A stretch of DNA of 27,891 bases, taken from CAYTID01 sp964437735 (GTDB lineage: Bacteria > Bacteroidota > Ignavibacteria > UBA10030 > BY39). Location of the stretch: the NCBI GenBank assembly GCA_964437735.1, contig CAYTID010000020.1, forward strand, positions 1-27,891, written 5' to 3'. Below are positions 1 through 8,527 of the stretch, in pieces (the stretch's first letter is position 1; each line of letters begins with the position of its first letter). Under the pieces are notes generated by a model that worked only from the letters and a program-made list of their open reading frames with translations, was not told the origin of the DNA and made no database searches. A program made the position numbers and the translations under genes.

Positions 1-253
1 TGAAAATCGTCGTTGGATTGCACGCTGTGCGAACGGCGGGATTTCAGCTTTTATTGATCCTTACGGAAGAATTTTTAATAAAACCGGAATGTACTCTCAG
101 GATATTATTTTTAATGAAATTGGATTGTCTGACGAACTAACATATTACACAAGGAATGGTGATTTTTTTTCTCAAATATGTTTATTTTTTATTTCAGTTA
201 TTCTCACTGCTTCCGTCAGCCAAAAATTTTATAGGTATATCAGGAGGAATTGA
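1..253 (+). CDS. lnt: Apolipoprotein N-acyltransferase, C-terminal fragment
   Basis: Partial gene: the 5' end lies outside the window. The 83 visible codons, read from base 2, begin ENRRWIARCANGGISAFIDP and end with TGA at 251-253. Lnt acylates the N-terminal cysteine of lipoproteins at the periplasmic face of the inner membrane. The stretch RWIARCANGGISAFIDPYGR matches the end of the nitrilase-like catalytic domain. The following YTRNGDFF segment and a final hydrophobic helix (roughly CLFFISVILTASV) with a basic tail match the usual Lnt C-terminus. The stop overlaps the start of the next gene by one base (TGATG), so the two are probably translationally coupled. The catalytic residues are outside the window, so activity cannot be judged. 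Confidence 0.85.
   Translation, partial: ENRRWIARCANGGISAFIDPYGRIFNKTGMYSQDIIFNEIGLSDELTYYTRNGDFFSQICLFFISVILTASVSQKFYRYIRRN
242..247 (+). promoter_or_regulatory. Shine-Dalgarno that fixes the threonine aldolase start
   Basis: AGGAGG lies 5 bases before the ATG at 253. It favours this ATG over the in-frame TTG at 250. It lies inside the last codons of lnt, which fits coupled translation. Confidence 0.8.
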
Positions 254-1281
254 TGAAATACATTGATTTACGAAGCGATACAGTAACCAAGCCGACTCAA
301 CAAATGCGTGACATTATGCTTAAAGCTGAGGTTGGAGATGATGTATACTGTGAAGATCCTACGGTAAACAGACTTCAGGAAATGGTTGCAACTATGTTTG
401 GAAAAGAAGCAGCCCTTTTTGTTCCGAGCGGCGTAATGGGAAACCAAATATGTATTCGTACTCATACTAACCATGGGGACGAGGTTATTGTTGATATCGA
501 TTCTCATATTTTTGTTTATGAAAATGCCGCGCCTGCAGCTTTATCGGGTGTTAGCTTGTTCCCTTTACAGGGACATAATGGTTTAATAACTTCAGAACAC
601 GTTGATAGAGCTATTCGGAGTAAGGCATATTATCTTCCTAAAACAAAGTTAATCTGTTTGGAAAATACCCATGGCAGATCGGGTGGAACAAGTTTTCCCA
701 TAGAAGAAATTAAAAAGATCCACGAAGTTGCAAGAGAAAATAAATTAAAACTACATCTTGATGGCGCTAGAATTTGGAATGCTTCGGTTGCCTCCGGAAT
801 CAGTTTTCAAGAATACGGGAAACTATTTGATTCAATATCCGTTTGTTTCTCAAAAGGTCTGGGAGCACCGATCGGATCAATGATTTTGGGGGATCACGAA
901 TTTATTTCTGAAGCATTAGTTTACAGAAAAATGTTCGGCGGAGGAATGAGACAGGTCGGAATAATTGCAGCCGCTGCTCAATATGCCATTGAAAACAACA
1001 TCGCACGATTGCAGGATGATCATAAAAAAGCAAAAACACTTGCAAAAGGATTACAAAAATTAAAAATATTTAATCTGGATCTCGAGACAGTGCAAACCAA
1101 TATGGTGATTGCAGATATTGGAAACGGCTTTTTACAGGAAGATATATTACAAAAATTAAAAAAAAATGGAATATTACTCACCCCTGAAAGGACAAACAGC
1201 ATACGAGCAGTTACACATTTAGATGTTAATGATGCTGATATAGATTTTACCATAAAAACTTTTAACAGATTATTTCAGTGA
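253..1281 (+). CDS. ltaE: Low-specificity L-threonine aldolase (PLP-dependent)
   Basis: This 342-residue protein is a fold-type I PLP enzyme that cleaves L-threonine or L-allo-threonine to glycine and acetaldehyde in the cytoplasm. The N-terminus IDLRSDTVTKPT is the family signature. HLDGARIWNA carries the aspartate that contacts the PLP ring nitrogen. CFSKGLGAPIGS contains the Schiff-base lysine, Lys201 counted from the ATG at 253. FGGGMRQVG and the length are typical of the family. The start is set by AGGAGG just upstream. It overlaps lnt by one base, so it is probably read from the lnt promoter outside the window. No clear rho-independent terminator follows it directly. Confidence 0.95.
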   Translation: MKYIDLRSDTVTKPTQQMRDIMLKAEVGDDVYCEDPTVNRLQEMVATMFGKEAALFVPSGVMGNQICIRTHTNHGDEVIVDIDSHIFVYENAAPAALSGVSLFPLQGHNGLITSEHVDRAIRSKAYYLPKTKLICLENTHGRSGGTSFPIEEIKKIHEVARENKLKLHLDGARIWNASVASGISFQEYGKLFDSISVCFSKGLGAPIGSMILGDHEFISEALVYRKMFGGGMRQVGIIAAAAQYAIENNIARLQDDHKKAKTLAKGLQKLKIFNLDLETVQTNMVIADIGNGFLQEDILQKLKKNGILLTPERTNSIRAVTHLDVNDADIDFTIKTFNRLFQ

Positions 1282-1491
1282 TTATTCTAAATATTAAAAA
1301 GAAATAGTATCAAAGGATTTCATTGGTTGATTCTTGGGGTGGGAGTCTGTCAATTTTGTCAAAATTATAAACAAAAAGGTATTACCAATCTACCCAAATT
1401 TCATCTAAAAAATTGTATAAAATTGGTGATAAATTGCTAAATCTTTTATAAATCCATGTGATAATTTGGTATTTAGATTTTCAAAAATAAC
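1282..1491. other. Intergenic spacer without recognisable gene
   Basis: This AT-rich spacer lies between the threonine aldolase stop and the rimP promoter. No open frame, tRNA-like fold or convincing terminator was seen. There is only a small ATTTTGTCAAAAT palindrome near 1355-1367. Confidence 0.5.
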
Positions 1492-1520
1492 TTGCTTTTC
1501 AGGTATTTATTGCGTATTAT
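1492..1520 (+). promoter_or_regulatory. Sigma70-like promoter of the rimP-nusA-infB operon
   Basis: A -35 box TTGCTT (1492-1497) and a -10 box TATTAT (1515-1520) are separated by exactly 17 bases. The predicted start is near 1527, which places the hairpin at 1531-1556 at the very 5' end of the RNA. This is a sequence-only prediction, but the geometry matches three other promoters in the window. Confidence 0.6.
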
Positions 1521-1530
1521 ATACCAGCAG

Positions 1531-1560
1531 AAAAAGTCCCGGAGATGGGACTTTTTTTTT
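1531..1560 (+). terminator. Perfect hairpin plus U-tract at the head of the rimP operon (terminator or attenuator)
   Basis: AAAAAGTCCC (1531-1540) pairs perfectly with GGGACTTTTT (1547-1556) around the loop GGAGAT, and nine T residues run from 1552 to 1560. This is a textbook intrinsic terminator shape. It lies about 50 bases before rimP and immediately after the promoter, not directly after the threonine aldolase gene. It could stop read-through from lnt-ltaE, act as an attenuator on the operon that encodes NusA, or do both. Confidence 0.75.
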
Positions 1561-1608
1561 GAAGAATTTAATACAGTTCAAAATTATTATATAAATTAGC
1601 TTAAAAAG

Positions 1609-2064
1609 ATGGAATTAATAGAAAAATTAGAAAATCTGATCATCCCTGTCACCCGGAAACATGATGTTTTTTTGATAGATATCAGTTATCGGGGAGAAGG
1701 GGGAAGAAAAGTTCTTGAAATATTTATTGACAATAAGAATGGAATTACGACAGAGATATGTGCGGACATTAGCAACGAATTATCGAAAATTCTTGATGAA
1801 GAAAACACACTAAAAGGAAATTATAACTTAAATGTTTCTTCACCCGGTTTAGACCGGCCATTAAAATATATCGAGCAATATTACAAGCATATCGGTCATC
1901 CTTTAGAAATCCGCTATCACGATGAAATCGGTATTTTAACAAATACGGAAGGTTTGTTGACAGAAATAAAAGAAAATCTTATAAGTTTGAAAAATGATGA
2001 TAAAACAGATTTTGTGATTGAATTTAAAAAAATTAACAAAGCAATAGTAAAAACACCCTGGTAA
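1609..2064 (+). CDS. rimP: Ribosome maturation factor RimP
   Basis: RimP (151 residues) helps assemble the 30S subunit. The N-terminal alpha/beta domain includes FLIDISYRGEGGRKVLEIFID. It is followed by the family signature ISNELSKILDEE and NVSSPGLDRPL, and then a small SH3-like C-terminal domain (about residues 90-151). Size and position directly before nusA are typical. The ATG at 1609 has no clear Shine-Dalgarno. It is the first gene after the promoter and hairpin at 1492-1560. Confidence 0.95.
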   Translation: MELIEKLENLIIPVTRKHDVFLIDISYRGEGGRKVLEIFIDNKNGITTEICADISNELSKILDEENTLKGNYNLNVSSPGLDRPLKYIEQYYKHIGHPLEIRYHDEIGILTNTEGLLTEIKENLISLKNDDKTDFVIEFKKINKAIVKTPW

Positions 2065-2095
2065 GAATTATTAATAGAATATTGGAGAAAAATAA

Positions 2096-3424
2096 ATGAA
2101 CTACGATATTGTTGAATCGTTTGCACAGATGGTCCGTGAGAAAGGCGTTGAAAAAGATGTATTACTCAATGTAATTGAGGAAGTATTTGCAACGATCACA
2201 AGAAAAAAATACGGGCAGGATGCAAAATTTGACGTTGTTGTTAATATGGATAAAGGCGACATCGAAATATTTTTAGAAAAAGAAATAGTAGAAGAAGTAA
2301 CCGATCCTGTTACACAAATCGATATTGCCACCGTAAGAGAAAAAAGCGACGAACCCCTCGATGTTGGTGACGATTTCGTGGAAATTGTTAACATTAAAGA
2401 ATTCGGAAGAAGATTGATCGGCACTGCCAAACAAACATTAAATCAAAAGATAAAAGAAATTGTTAAAGATCTTGTCTATAACGAATACACAAGTTTGATA
2501 AATGAAATTGCGGTTGGTGAAATTTATCAGACACGTAAAAGTGAAATTTTACTTATTCATAACAAAAATGAATTGATTCTTCCTAAAAGTGAACAGATAC
2601 CAAGAGAGAAATACAAAAAGGGAGAATCTCTGAGGGTACTTGTCAAGGAAGTCAGAAAAACAGCGAATGGTGCTTTCGTGATTGTATCAAGATCAGATTC
2701 GAAATTTTTGGCTAAACTTTTCGAGCACGAAATTCCCGAAATTTATGACGGAATCATTGAGATTAAAGCTATTTCACGCGAGCCGGGTGAAAGAGCAAAA
2801 ATTGCCGTTGAATCGCATGATGACCGCATTGATGCTGTTGGTGCCTGTGTCGGTATGAAAGGAGTCCGGATACATTCAATCGTACGCGAACTAAATAATG
2901 AAAACATTGATGTGATTAATTACTCAGATGATCCGGTTACGTTAATTTCACGGTCTTTAGCGCCGGCAAAATTAAAAAGCATCGAAGTCGACGAAGCTAA
3001 TAAAGCATGTAAAATATTTGTCGAAAAAGACCAGATGTCACTGGTAATTGGTAGAAACGGACAAAATATTCGTCTTGCATCGAAAATGTGTGGCTATGAT
3101 ATCCAACTTGAACGTGAATATGATGAAGAAGAATATGATATTGAGATAACAGAATTCCGCGCAGAATTGGGTGAACCGCTCATCGAGAGATTAATGGAGG
3201 AAGGATTCGAAACTGTACGTGATGTTATAGATGCCGATCGGAAAGAACTACTAAAAATTGAAGGTCTTACACCACAGAAAATTAAAGAAATTAAAGAATA
3301 CCTGAAGAACGAACTGGAAGAAGCCGAAATTGAAAACGAAGAGGAGATAAAAACTTATATCGTTACTAAAGATGGCGAAGAATCCACTGAAAACATTGAA
3401 TCAAAAGAAGACGACGCAAAATAA
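2096..3424 (+). CDS. nusA: Transcription termination/antitermination factor NusA
   Basis: NusA (442 residues) binds RNA polymerase and controls pausing, termination and antitermination. In order I see the N-terminal polymerase-binding domain (about 1-125), an S1 domain (about 130-200), and two KH domains: one around VGACVGMKGVRIHSIVREL and one around SLVIGRNGQNIRLASKM. A single helix-hairpin-helix segment follows near 355-405, then an acidic tail. It is shorter than E. coli NusA (495 residues), with room for only one C-terminal repeat. GGAG lies about 8 bases before the ATG. The gene sits between rimP and infB as in most bacteria. NusA is known to autoregulate in E. coli, which makes the hairpin at 1531-1560 relevant. 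Confidence 0.96.
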   Translation: MNYDIVESFAQMVREKGVEKDVLLNVIEEVFATITRKKYGQDAKFDVVVNMDKGDIEIFLEKEIVEEVTDPVTQIDIATVREKSDEPLDVGDDFVEIVNIKEFGRRLIGTAKQTLNQKIKEIVKDLVYNEYTSLINEIAVGEIYQTRKSEILLIHNKNELILPKSEQIPREKYKKGESLRVLVKEVRKTANGAFVIVSRSDSKFLAKLFEHEIPEIYDGIIEIKAISREPGERAKIAVESHDDRIDAVGACVGMKGVRIHSIVRELNNENIDVINYSDDPVTLISRSLAPAKLKSIEVDEANKACKIFVEKDQMSLVIGRNGQNIRLASKMCGYDIQLEREYDEEEYDIEITEFRAELGEPLIERLMEEGFETVRDVIDADRKELLKIEGLTPQKIKEIKEYLKNELEEAEIENEEEIKTYIVTKDGEESTENIESKEDDAK

Positions 3425-3451
3425 AAAAAGAAAGTATTTTTAAAAATCTGT

Positions 3452-6244
3452 ATGACAGATAAAACTGAAAAAAAGAAAAAATTATATCAACTGGCTAAAG
3501 AGATCAATTTAGCCAGTGAAATACTAGTCGAATTTTTAGCAAAAAAAGGATTCAAGGCTAAAACCGTAAATTCGATTATTACAGAAGAAATGAACGGTCT
3601 GATACTTGCTCAGTTCAAAAAAGAGAAGGAAAGTGCCGAAAAACATAATCGGAAAATTCAAACAATTAGAGGCGCTAAAGCGAAAACTGAGAAAAAGGAT
3701 GAAGCAAAAGAAATTAAGAAAGCAAAACCGGAAAAGGAAGAGATTCACGAGCATGCCAAGTTGGAACTAACAACAGATAAAAAACCCGCCCCGCTGACTG
3801 AGGAAGTAATACCGGCAATTTCTGAAAAAGAAATCCAAATACAATCAACCGTAGAAGTACCGGGAGAAGTGATTGAAGAAATCCCTGCTGTTGAAGTAGA
3901 TGCTGATATCAAAGATGAATCTATTGAGGAGTTGATAGAACCCTCTGAAGAGGAAAAAGTTGAGGAAGTATCTGCTGAAGAAATCGACAATAAAGCAGAC
4001 GCATTAGATACAATTGTTGACGATGTTGAACCGGTTGTTACCGAAGAGACCAAATCCCGTAAAAAAATAAAATTAACTCCCAAAATGGGATTGACGATAA
4101 AGGGTAAGATTGAACTCGCAAAAAAAGCAGAAAAAGAAAAAAAGGCAGAAAAAGAAAAAAAAGCAGAAGAATTAAAAAAGGAAAAGAAGAGTGTTCCGAC
4201 TCCGGCAGAAGAAATTGATTTAACCAAGAAAAAGAAAAAGAAAAAGAAAATTCGGGATATTAAAAAAGATACAGGCAGAGAAGAGGTAGATGATCTTGAA
4301 AAAAAGAAGCGGAAGAAAAAGAAACTCCGTACAGTCGAGGTAAATCAGGAAGAAGTACAAACTGCTATCAAACGTACAATGGCAGAAATGGATGAATCTG
4401 CTCTAAGTACACGCGCTTTAGCTCGGAAAAAGAAAAAGAAAGAACGCGCTGAAGCTGAAATGAAGCATCAGGAAGAAATCGAAAAAGGTAAATCAAAACT
4501 CAAAGTAACTGAATTTGTTTCGGTAAACGAGCTTTCCAAACTAATGAATGTTGATGTCGCGAGCGTTATAAAAAAATGTATTGAACTGGGATTAATGGTA
4601 TCGATCAATCAAAGACTAGAAGAGGATACTATAACCCTCGTAGCTGCGGAATTTGGTTTTGAAGTAGAATTTCAGACCGATTTCGAGGAAGGCATACAGA
4701 TTGAGGAAGAAGAGCCTGAAGAATTACTTGAACCCCGCCCGCCAATTGTTACGGTAATGGGACATGTCGACCATGGTAAGACATCTCTTCTCGATTGGAT
4801 TCGGCGTGAGAACGTAGTCGCAGGTGAATCCGGAGGAATAACACAGCATATTGGTGCATATTCGGTTGCAGTTGATGAGTCACGAAGTGTTACATTTTTG
4901 GATACACCCGGTCACGAAGCATTCACAGCTATGAGAGCGCGCGGGGCTCAATTTACTGACATTGTAGTATTAGTTGTCGCAGCAGATGATGCAGTCATGC
5001 CTCAAACAGCCGAAGCAATAAGTCACGCTCAAGCGGCAAATGTTCCAATCATAATCGCAATAAATAAAATTGATAAACCGAATGCCAATATCGAAAAAAT
5101 AAAACAACAATTATCTGAAAAAAATATTCTGGTTGAAGACTGGGGTGGAAAATATCAATCAGTTGAAATATCGGCTAAGACAGGTAAGAATGTTGATTTA
5201 TTATTAGAAAAAATTCTACTCGAAGCTGAAATTCTAAATCTCAAAGCAAATCCTAAGACTAAGGCAAGAGGAGCAATAATTGAAACAAAATTAGACAAAG
5301 GAAAAGGTATTGTCGCGAGTGTTTTGGTGAAGAAGGGGACTCTTAAAATCGGTGATACATTTATTGCCGGATTCGCATCAGGCAGAGTGCGCGCTATGAT
5401 GGACGAAAGAAATAAGCGAGTTGAATACGCCAGACCATCAACGCCTGTTCAAATACTTGGTTTTGATTCGATACCTCAAGCAGGCGATTTATTGATGGTT
5501 ATGGATAATGAGAAGGAAGCCCGTGAAATTAGTATACGACGTCAGCAATTAAAACGCGAACAGGATTTTAGAGAAATCAGAACCATTACGTTAGATAATT
5601 TTTCACAAAAAGTTCAAGAAGGCGCAATTAAGGAACTAAAAGTAATTGTTAAAGGTGATGTCGACGGTTCAGTCGGCGCAATTTCTGATTCATTAATGAA
5701 AATTTCAAATCCTGAAGTACGGGTTAATGTTATACACAAAGGAGTTGGCGCTATTTCAGAAAGTGATATTCTTCTTGCCGCTGCTTCGACTGCAATTATT
5801 ATCGGTTTCCATGTTCGTCCGAATTTAAACGCAAGAATATTAGCCGAGCAGGAAAAAGTGGAAATCAGGTTTTATAGTATTATATATGATGTTATAAATG
5901 ATGTAAAAAAAGGATTGGAAGGATTACTCGAACCCGAAAAGAAAGAAGAGACTCTCGGAACTGTCGAAGTTCGTGATATTTTCAAAATCCCGAAAATAGG
6001 AACTATAGCAGGATGTTATGTATTGAATGGGAAAATCGTTCGAAACAATAAAGTGCGTTTACTGCGAGATGGTATCGAAATATTTACCGGCGGAATATCT
6101 TCGCTAAAGAGATTTAAAGATGATGTTCGGGAAGTCGACACAGGATATGAATGTGGTATAGGGCTTGACGGATTCAATGATTTAAAAGTCGGAGATACCA
6201 TTGAAGCTTTTAAAATTGTGGAATTAAAGAGAAAACTCGGATAA
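3452..6244 (+). CDS. infB: Translation initiation factor IF-2
   Basis: IF-2 (930 residues) is the GTPase that places initiator tRNA on the 30S subunit and promotes subunit joining. The N-terminus has the small IF2N fold (LYQLAKEINLASEILVEFL). About 300 residues of highly charged, low-complexity sequence follow, with acidic patches and lysine runs such as KKKKKKKI. A second IF2N-like segment precedes the G domain (FVSVNELSKLMNVDV). The G domain shows G1 GHVDHGKT (437-444), DTPGHE and NKID. Domains II to IV continue to the end. No frameshift is evident. It is co-transcribed with nusA upstream and rbfA downstream. Confidence 0.97.
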   Translation: MTDKTEKKKKLYQLAKEINLASEILVEFLAKKGFKAKTVNSIITEEMNGLILAQFKKEKESAEKHNRKIQTIRGAKAKTEKKDEAKEIKKAKPEKEEIHEHAKLELTTDKKPAPLTEEVIPAISEKEIQIQSTVEVPGEVIEEIPAVEVDADIKDESIEELIEPSEEEKVEEVSAEEIDNKADALDTIVDDVEPVVTEETKSRKKIKLTPKMGLTIKGKIELAKKAEKEKKAEKEKKAEELKKEKKSVPTPAEEIDLTKKKKKKKKIRDIKKDTGREEVDDLEKKKRKKKKLRTVEVNQEEVQTAIKRTMAEMDESALSTRALARKKKKKERAEAEMKHQEEIEKGKSKLKVTEFVSVNELSKLMNVDVASVIKKCIELGLMVSINQRLEEDTITLVAAEFGFEVEFQTDFEEGIQIEEEEPEELLEPRPPIVTVMGHVDHGKTSLLDWIRRENVVAGESGGITQHIGAYSVAVDESRSVTFLDTPGHEAFTAMRARGAQFTDIVVLVVAADDAVMPQTAEAISHAQAANVPIIIAINKIDKPNANIEKIKQQLSEKNILVEDWGGKYQSVEISAKTGKNVDLLLEKILLEAEILNLKANPKTKARGAIIETKLDKGKGIVASVLVKKGTLKIGDTFIAGFASGRVRAMMDERNKRVEYARPSTPVQILGFDSIPQAGDLLMVMDNEKEAREISIRRQQLKREQDFREIRTITLDNFSQKVQEGAIKELKVIVKGDVDGSVGAISDSLMKISNPEVRVNVIHKGVGAISESDILLAAASTAIIIGFHVRPNLNARILAEQEKVEIRFYSIIYDVINDVKKGLEGLLEPEKKEETLGTVEVRDIFKIPKIGTIAGCYVLNGKIVRNNKVRLLRDGIEIFTGGISSLKRFKDDVREVDTGYECGIGLDGFNDLKVGDTIEAFKIVELKRKLG

Positions 6245-6248
6245 CCGG

Positions 6249-6602
6249 ATGTCAATCAGAACTGAAAAAGTTTCATCTTTATTGAAACAGGAAATTGGTG
6301 CAATTTTATCTCGCGAATACAACACAAAGGAATTTGGTTTTATTACCGTCACCGAAGTGATAATGTCGCCGGATTTAAAAATCGCTAAAGTATATGTAAG
6401 TATTTTTGCTCAGGCAGATAACCGAGAAAAATCGCTTAAGATGTTAGCGAACGAAAAGAAACATATCCGCGGTAAACTGGGTTCGATTCTCAGTTTAAAA
6501 TATACGCCGGATTTACAGTTTTATTTGGACGATACTCTGGATAAAGTCGATACGATTAACAAAATTTTAAAACAAATTCATCAGAATGATAAACCGGAAT
6601 AA
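6249..6602 (+). CDS. rbfA: Ribosome-binding factor A
   Basis: RbfA (117 residues) is a KH-fold protein that binds the 30S subunit and aids 16S rRNA 5' end maturation, notably in the cold. The family pattern is visible: RTEKVSSLLKQEIGAIL at the start, then FITVTEVIMSPDLKIAKVYVS, and YTPDLQFYLDDTLDKVDTINKIL near the end. It starts 4 bases after the infB stop. Its 3' end overlaps the start of truB by 17 bases in another frame, suggesting translational coupling. Confidence 0.95.
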   Translation: MSIRTEKVSSLLKQEIGAILSREYNTKEFGFITVTEVIMSPDLKIAKVYVSIFAQADNREKSLKMLANEKKHIRGKLGSILSLKYTPDLQFYLDDTLDKVDTINKILKQIHQNDKPE

Positions 6603-7296
6603 TATCTTCCAAGAAAATAAACCTGAAGTAGCTAATTTGATCAGAAACGAGGGATCGTTTTTATTGATGAATAAACCCATCGGTTGGAGTTCTTTTGACG
6701 TTGTAAAAAAAATCCGTGTGCATTTTAAAGTCAGTAAAGTTGGTCATGCCGGGACTCTGGATCCTTTAGCCACAGGATTGCTGATAGTTGCAACCGGGAA
6801 TATGACTAAACAAATTGAACAATTTACAAATCTGCACAAGGAATATAAAGGTGAATTGGTTCTCGGTGCCCAAAGACCAAGTTATGATTGTGAAACTGAA
6901 ATAGTTGAAGAAAAAGATTATTCTCACCTTACAGATGACGACATCAGAAAAGTATTTTCTGAATTTGTAGGAGTAAGTTTACAAAAACCCCCGATTTATT
7001 CCGCAGTAAAGGTCCGGGGAAAGCCATTGTACAAATATGCCCGAGAAGGTAATGATGTATCACTATTGGAACGCGAAATTCAGATAACACATTTAGAACT
7101 TATGGAAATAAATATTCCTGTAGTCAAGTTTTCCATTGTCTGTTCTAAAGGAACATATATGAGATCCCTTGTGAATGATATCGGAAACCGCCTCGGATGC
7201 GGGGCTTATTTAAAAAGCCTCACAAGAACAAAAATCGGTTCATTTTCTTTATCCGATGCGATCGAAATTGAAGATTTAAAAAAGATTTCTGCCTGA
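6586..7296 (+). CDS. truB: tRNA pseudouridine(55) synthase TruB
   Basis: TruB (236 residues) makes pseudouridine 55 in the T-loop of tRNAs. The catalytic motif is GHAGTLDPLATG, with Asp59 as the nucleophile. FLLMNKPIGWSSFDVV, KPPIYSAVKVRGKPLY and CSKGTYMRSLVNDIG are all family motifs. The core begins at about residue 22, so the ATG at 6586 gives a short N-terminal extension. The next in-frame ATG would cut into the conserved LLMNKP strand, so 6586 is preferred even though it overlaps rbfA by 17 bases. It is relatively short because it lacks a long C-terminal PUA domain. Confidence 0.94.
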   Translation: MINRNNIFQENKPEVANLIRNEGSFLLMNKPIGWSSFDVVKKIRVHFKVSKVGHAGTLDPLATGLLIVATGNMTKQIEQFTNLHKEYKGELVLGAQRPSYDCETEIVEEKDYSHLTDDDIRKVFSEFVGVSLQKPPIYSAVKVRGKPLYKYAREGNDVSLLEREIQITHLELMEINIPVVKFSIVCSKGTYMRSLVNDIGNRLGCGAYLKSLTRTKIGSFSLSDAIEIEDLKKISA

Positions 7297-7298
7297 CA

Positions 7299-8237
7299 AT
7301 GATTGTTGTTAAAACTCTTGATGAAATAGAAAATAATCCCAATACGGTAATAACAATCGGAACTTTTGACGGAATACATAAGGGTCATAGAAAAATAATT
7401 AATGAATTGATAACAAGGGCAGAAAAAACAAAAGCCAGAAAAGTATTGATCACATTCGAACCTCATCCTCGTGAGATTGTCGGCAGAGGTCCTACACAGC
7501 TTCTGACAACGCTAAAAGAGAGAATCAATATTTTATCTGAATTTGATATTGATATTACATTTGTGGTGAATTTTACATTCGAATTTTCCAGGCTGCCATA
7601 TGATGAATTTTATAAAAATTATGTTTATAATGGAATAGGCGTTAAAGAAGTAATAATCGGTTACGACCATATGTTCGGTAGAGACAGAGAAGCAAATATT
7701 GAACAAATAAAAGAATTAGGAAAAATATATAATTTTACTATCGATTCGATTCCTCCGGTTTCTGTTGACGGAGAAATCGTTAATAGTTCGCTCATAAGAG
7801 ATATACTTATGAGGGGAGATGTTTGTCATGCAGAAAAATTATTAGGACGGTATTATTCGTTACATGGGAAAATTATTACCGGTGACAAACGGGGGACGAT
7901 TTTGGGATTTCCTACAGCGAACGTTGCTCCTGATTCGGACAGAAAATTAATTCCCGCCGAGGGGGTGTATTTAGTAAGAGTCTCTATTAACGAAGAAAAA
8001 TATTTCGGAATGTTAAATATCGGTGTTCGTCCTACTTTCTATTCACAATCCAACAAAGTAATAGAGTTTCATTTATTTGGTTTTAGTAAAGATATTTATG
8101 ACCAAACCGTAAAAATAGATTTTATTCAAAGACTTAGAAGTGAGATGAAATTTGAATCAAAGGAAGAGTTGATAAAACGACTCAATATCGACAAAATAGA
8201 ATGTGAAAAAATAATAAATCAATTAACAAAATATTAA
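7299..8237 (+). CDS. ribF: Bifunctional riboflavin kinase/FAD synthetase
   Basis: RibF (312 residues) converts riboflavin to FMN and FMN to FAD in the cytoplasm. The N-terminal adenylyltransferase domain shows TIGTFDGIHKGHRKII (the nucleotidyltransferase GxFDGxHxGH motif), VIIGYDHMFGRDR and VNSSLIRDIL. The C-terminal kinase domain starts near residue 185 with GTILGFPTANV and continues through VYLVRV and NIGVRPTF. The start follows the truB stop by two bases. The position between truB and rpsO is a common bacterial gene order. Confidence 0.95.
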   Translation: MIVVKTLDEIENNPNTVITIGTFDGIHKGHRKIINELITRAEKTKARKVLITFEPHPREIVGRGPTQLLTTLKERINILSEFDIDITFVVNFTFEFSRLPYDEFYKNYVYNGIGVKEVIIGYDHMFGRDREANIEQIKELGKIYNFTIDSIPPVSVDGEIVNSSLIRDILMRGDVCHAEKLLGRYYSLHGKIITGDKRGTILGFPTANVAPDSDRKLIPAEGVYLVRVSINEEKYFGMLNIGVRPTFYSQSNKVIEFHLFGFSKDIYDQTVKIDFIQRLRSEMKFESKEELIKRLNIDKIECEKIINQLTKY

Positions 8238-8242
8238 AGGAG
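8237..8242 (+). promoter_or_regulatory. Strong Shine-Dalgarno of rpsO
   Basis: AAGGAG begins on the last base of the ribF stop codon and lies 5 bases before the rpsO ATG. It stands out because most genes in this window lack a recognisable Shine-Dalgarno. That fits the high translation expected for a ribosomal protein. Confidence 0.7.
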
Positions 8243-8247
8243 ATAAA

Positions 8248-8517
8248 ATGCCCTTAACAAAAGAGAGGAAACAAGAATTAATCAAAACGTACGGCGATTC
8301 GGAAAGTGATTCGGGGAAACCTGAAGTTCAGATATCCATACTTACAGAACGCATTAACGAACTTACAGGACATCTGGATACCAATAAGTTCGATCATCAC
8401 TCCCGAAGAGGTTTGCTCATGCTTGTCGGTAAACGTCGACGATTATTAGATTATCTTACAAAGAAAGATATTAACAGATATCGCTCAATTATTCAAAAAT
8501 TAAACATAAGAAAATAA
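8248..8517 (+). CDS. rpsO: 30S ribosomal protein S15
   Basis: S15 (89 residues) binds 16S rRNA in the central domain and helps bridge to the 50S subunit. The protein has the standard length and the signature GKPEVQISILTERINELTGHL, then DHHSRRGLLMLVGKRRRLLDYL. The rpsO-pnp pair downstream of truB is conserved in many bacteria. In E. coli, S15 represses its own translation, but there is almost no leader here (10 bases after ribF), so any such control would have to use the ribF 3' end. Confidence 0.97.
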   Translation: MPLTKERKQELIKTYGDSESDSGKPEVQISILTERINELTGHLDTNKFDHHSRRGLLMLVGKRRRLLDYLTKKDINRYRSIIQKLNIRK

Positions 8518-8527
8518 CAGAAAAGAA

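Noticed and set aside
3745..4227. 160-codon minus-strand open frame inside infB
   Set aside because: It is a serine/phenylalanine-rich mirror of the lysine/glutamate-rich IF-2 insert, which clearly codes on the plus strand.
3536..4500. Lysine-codon repeats in infB considered as a microsatellite or frameshift site
   Set aside because: The frame stays open and all downstream IF-2 motifs are in frame, so there is no sign of a break.
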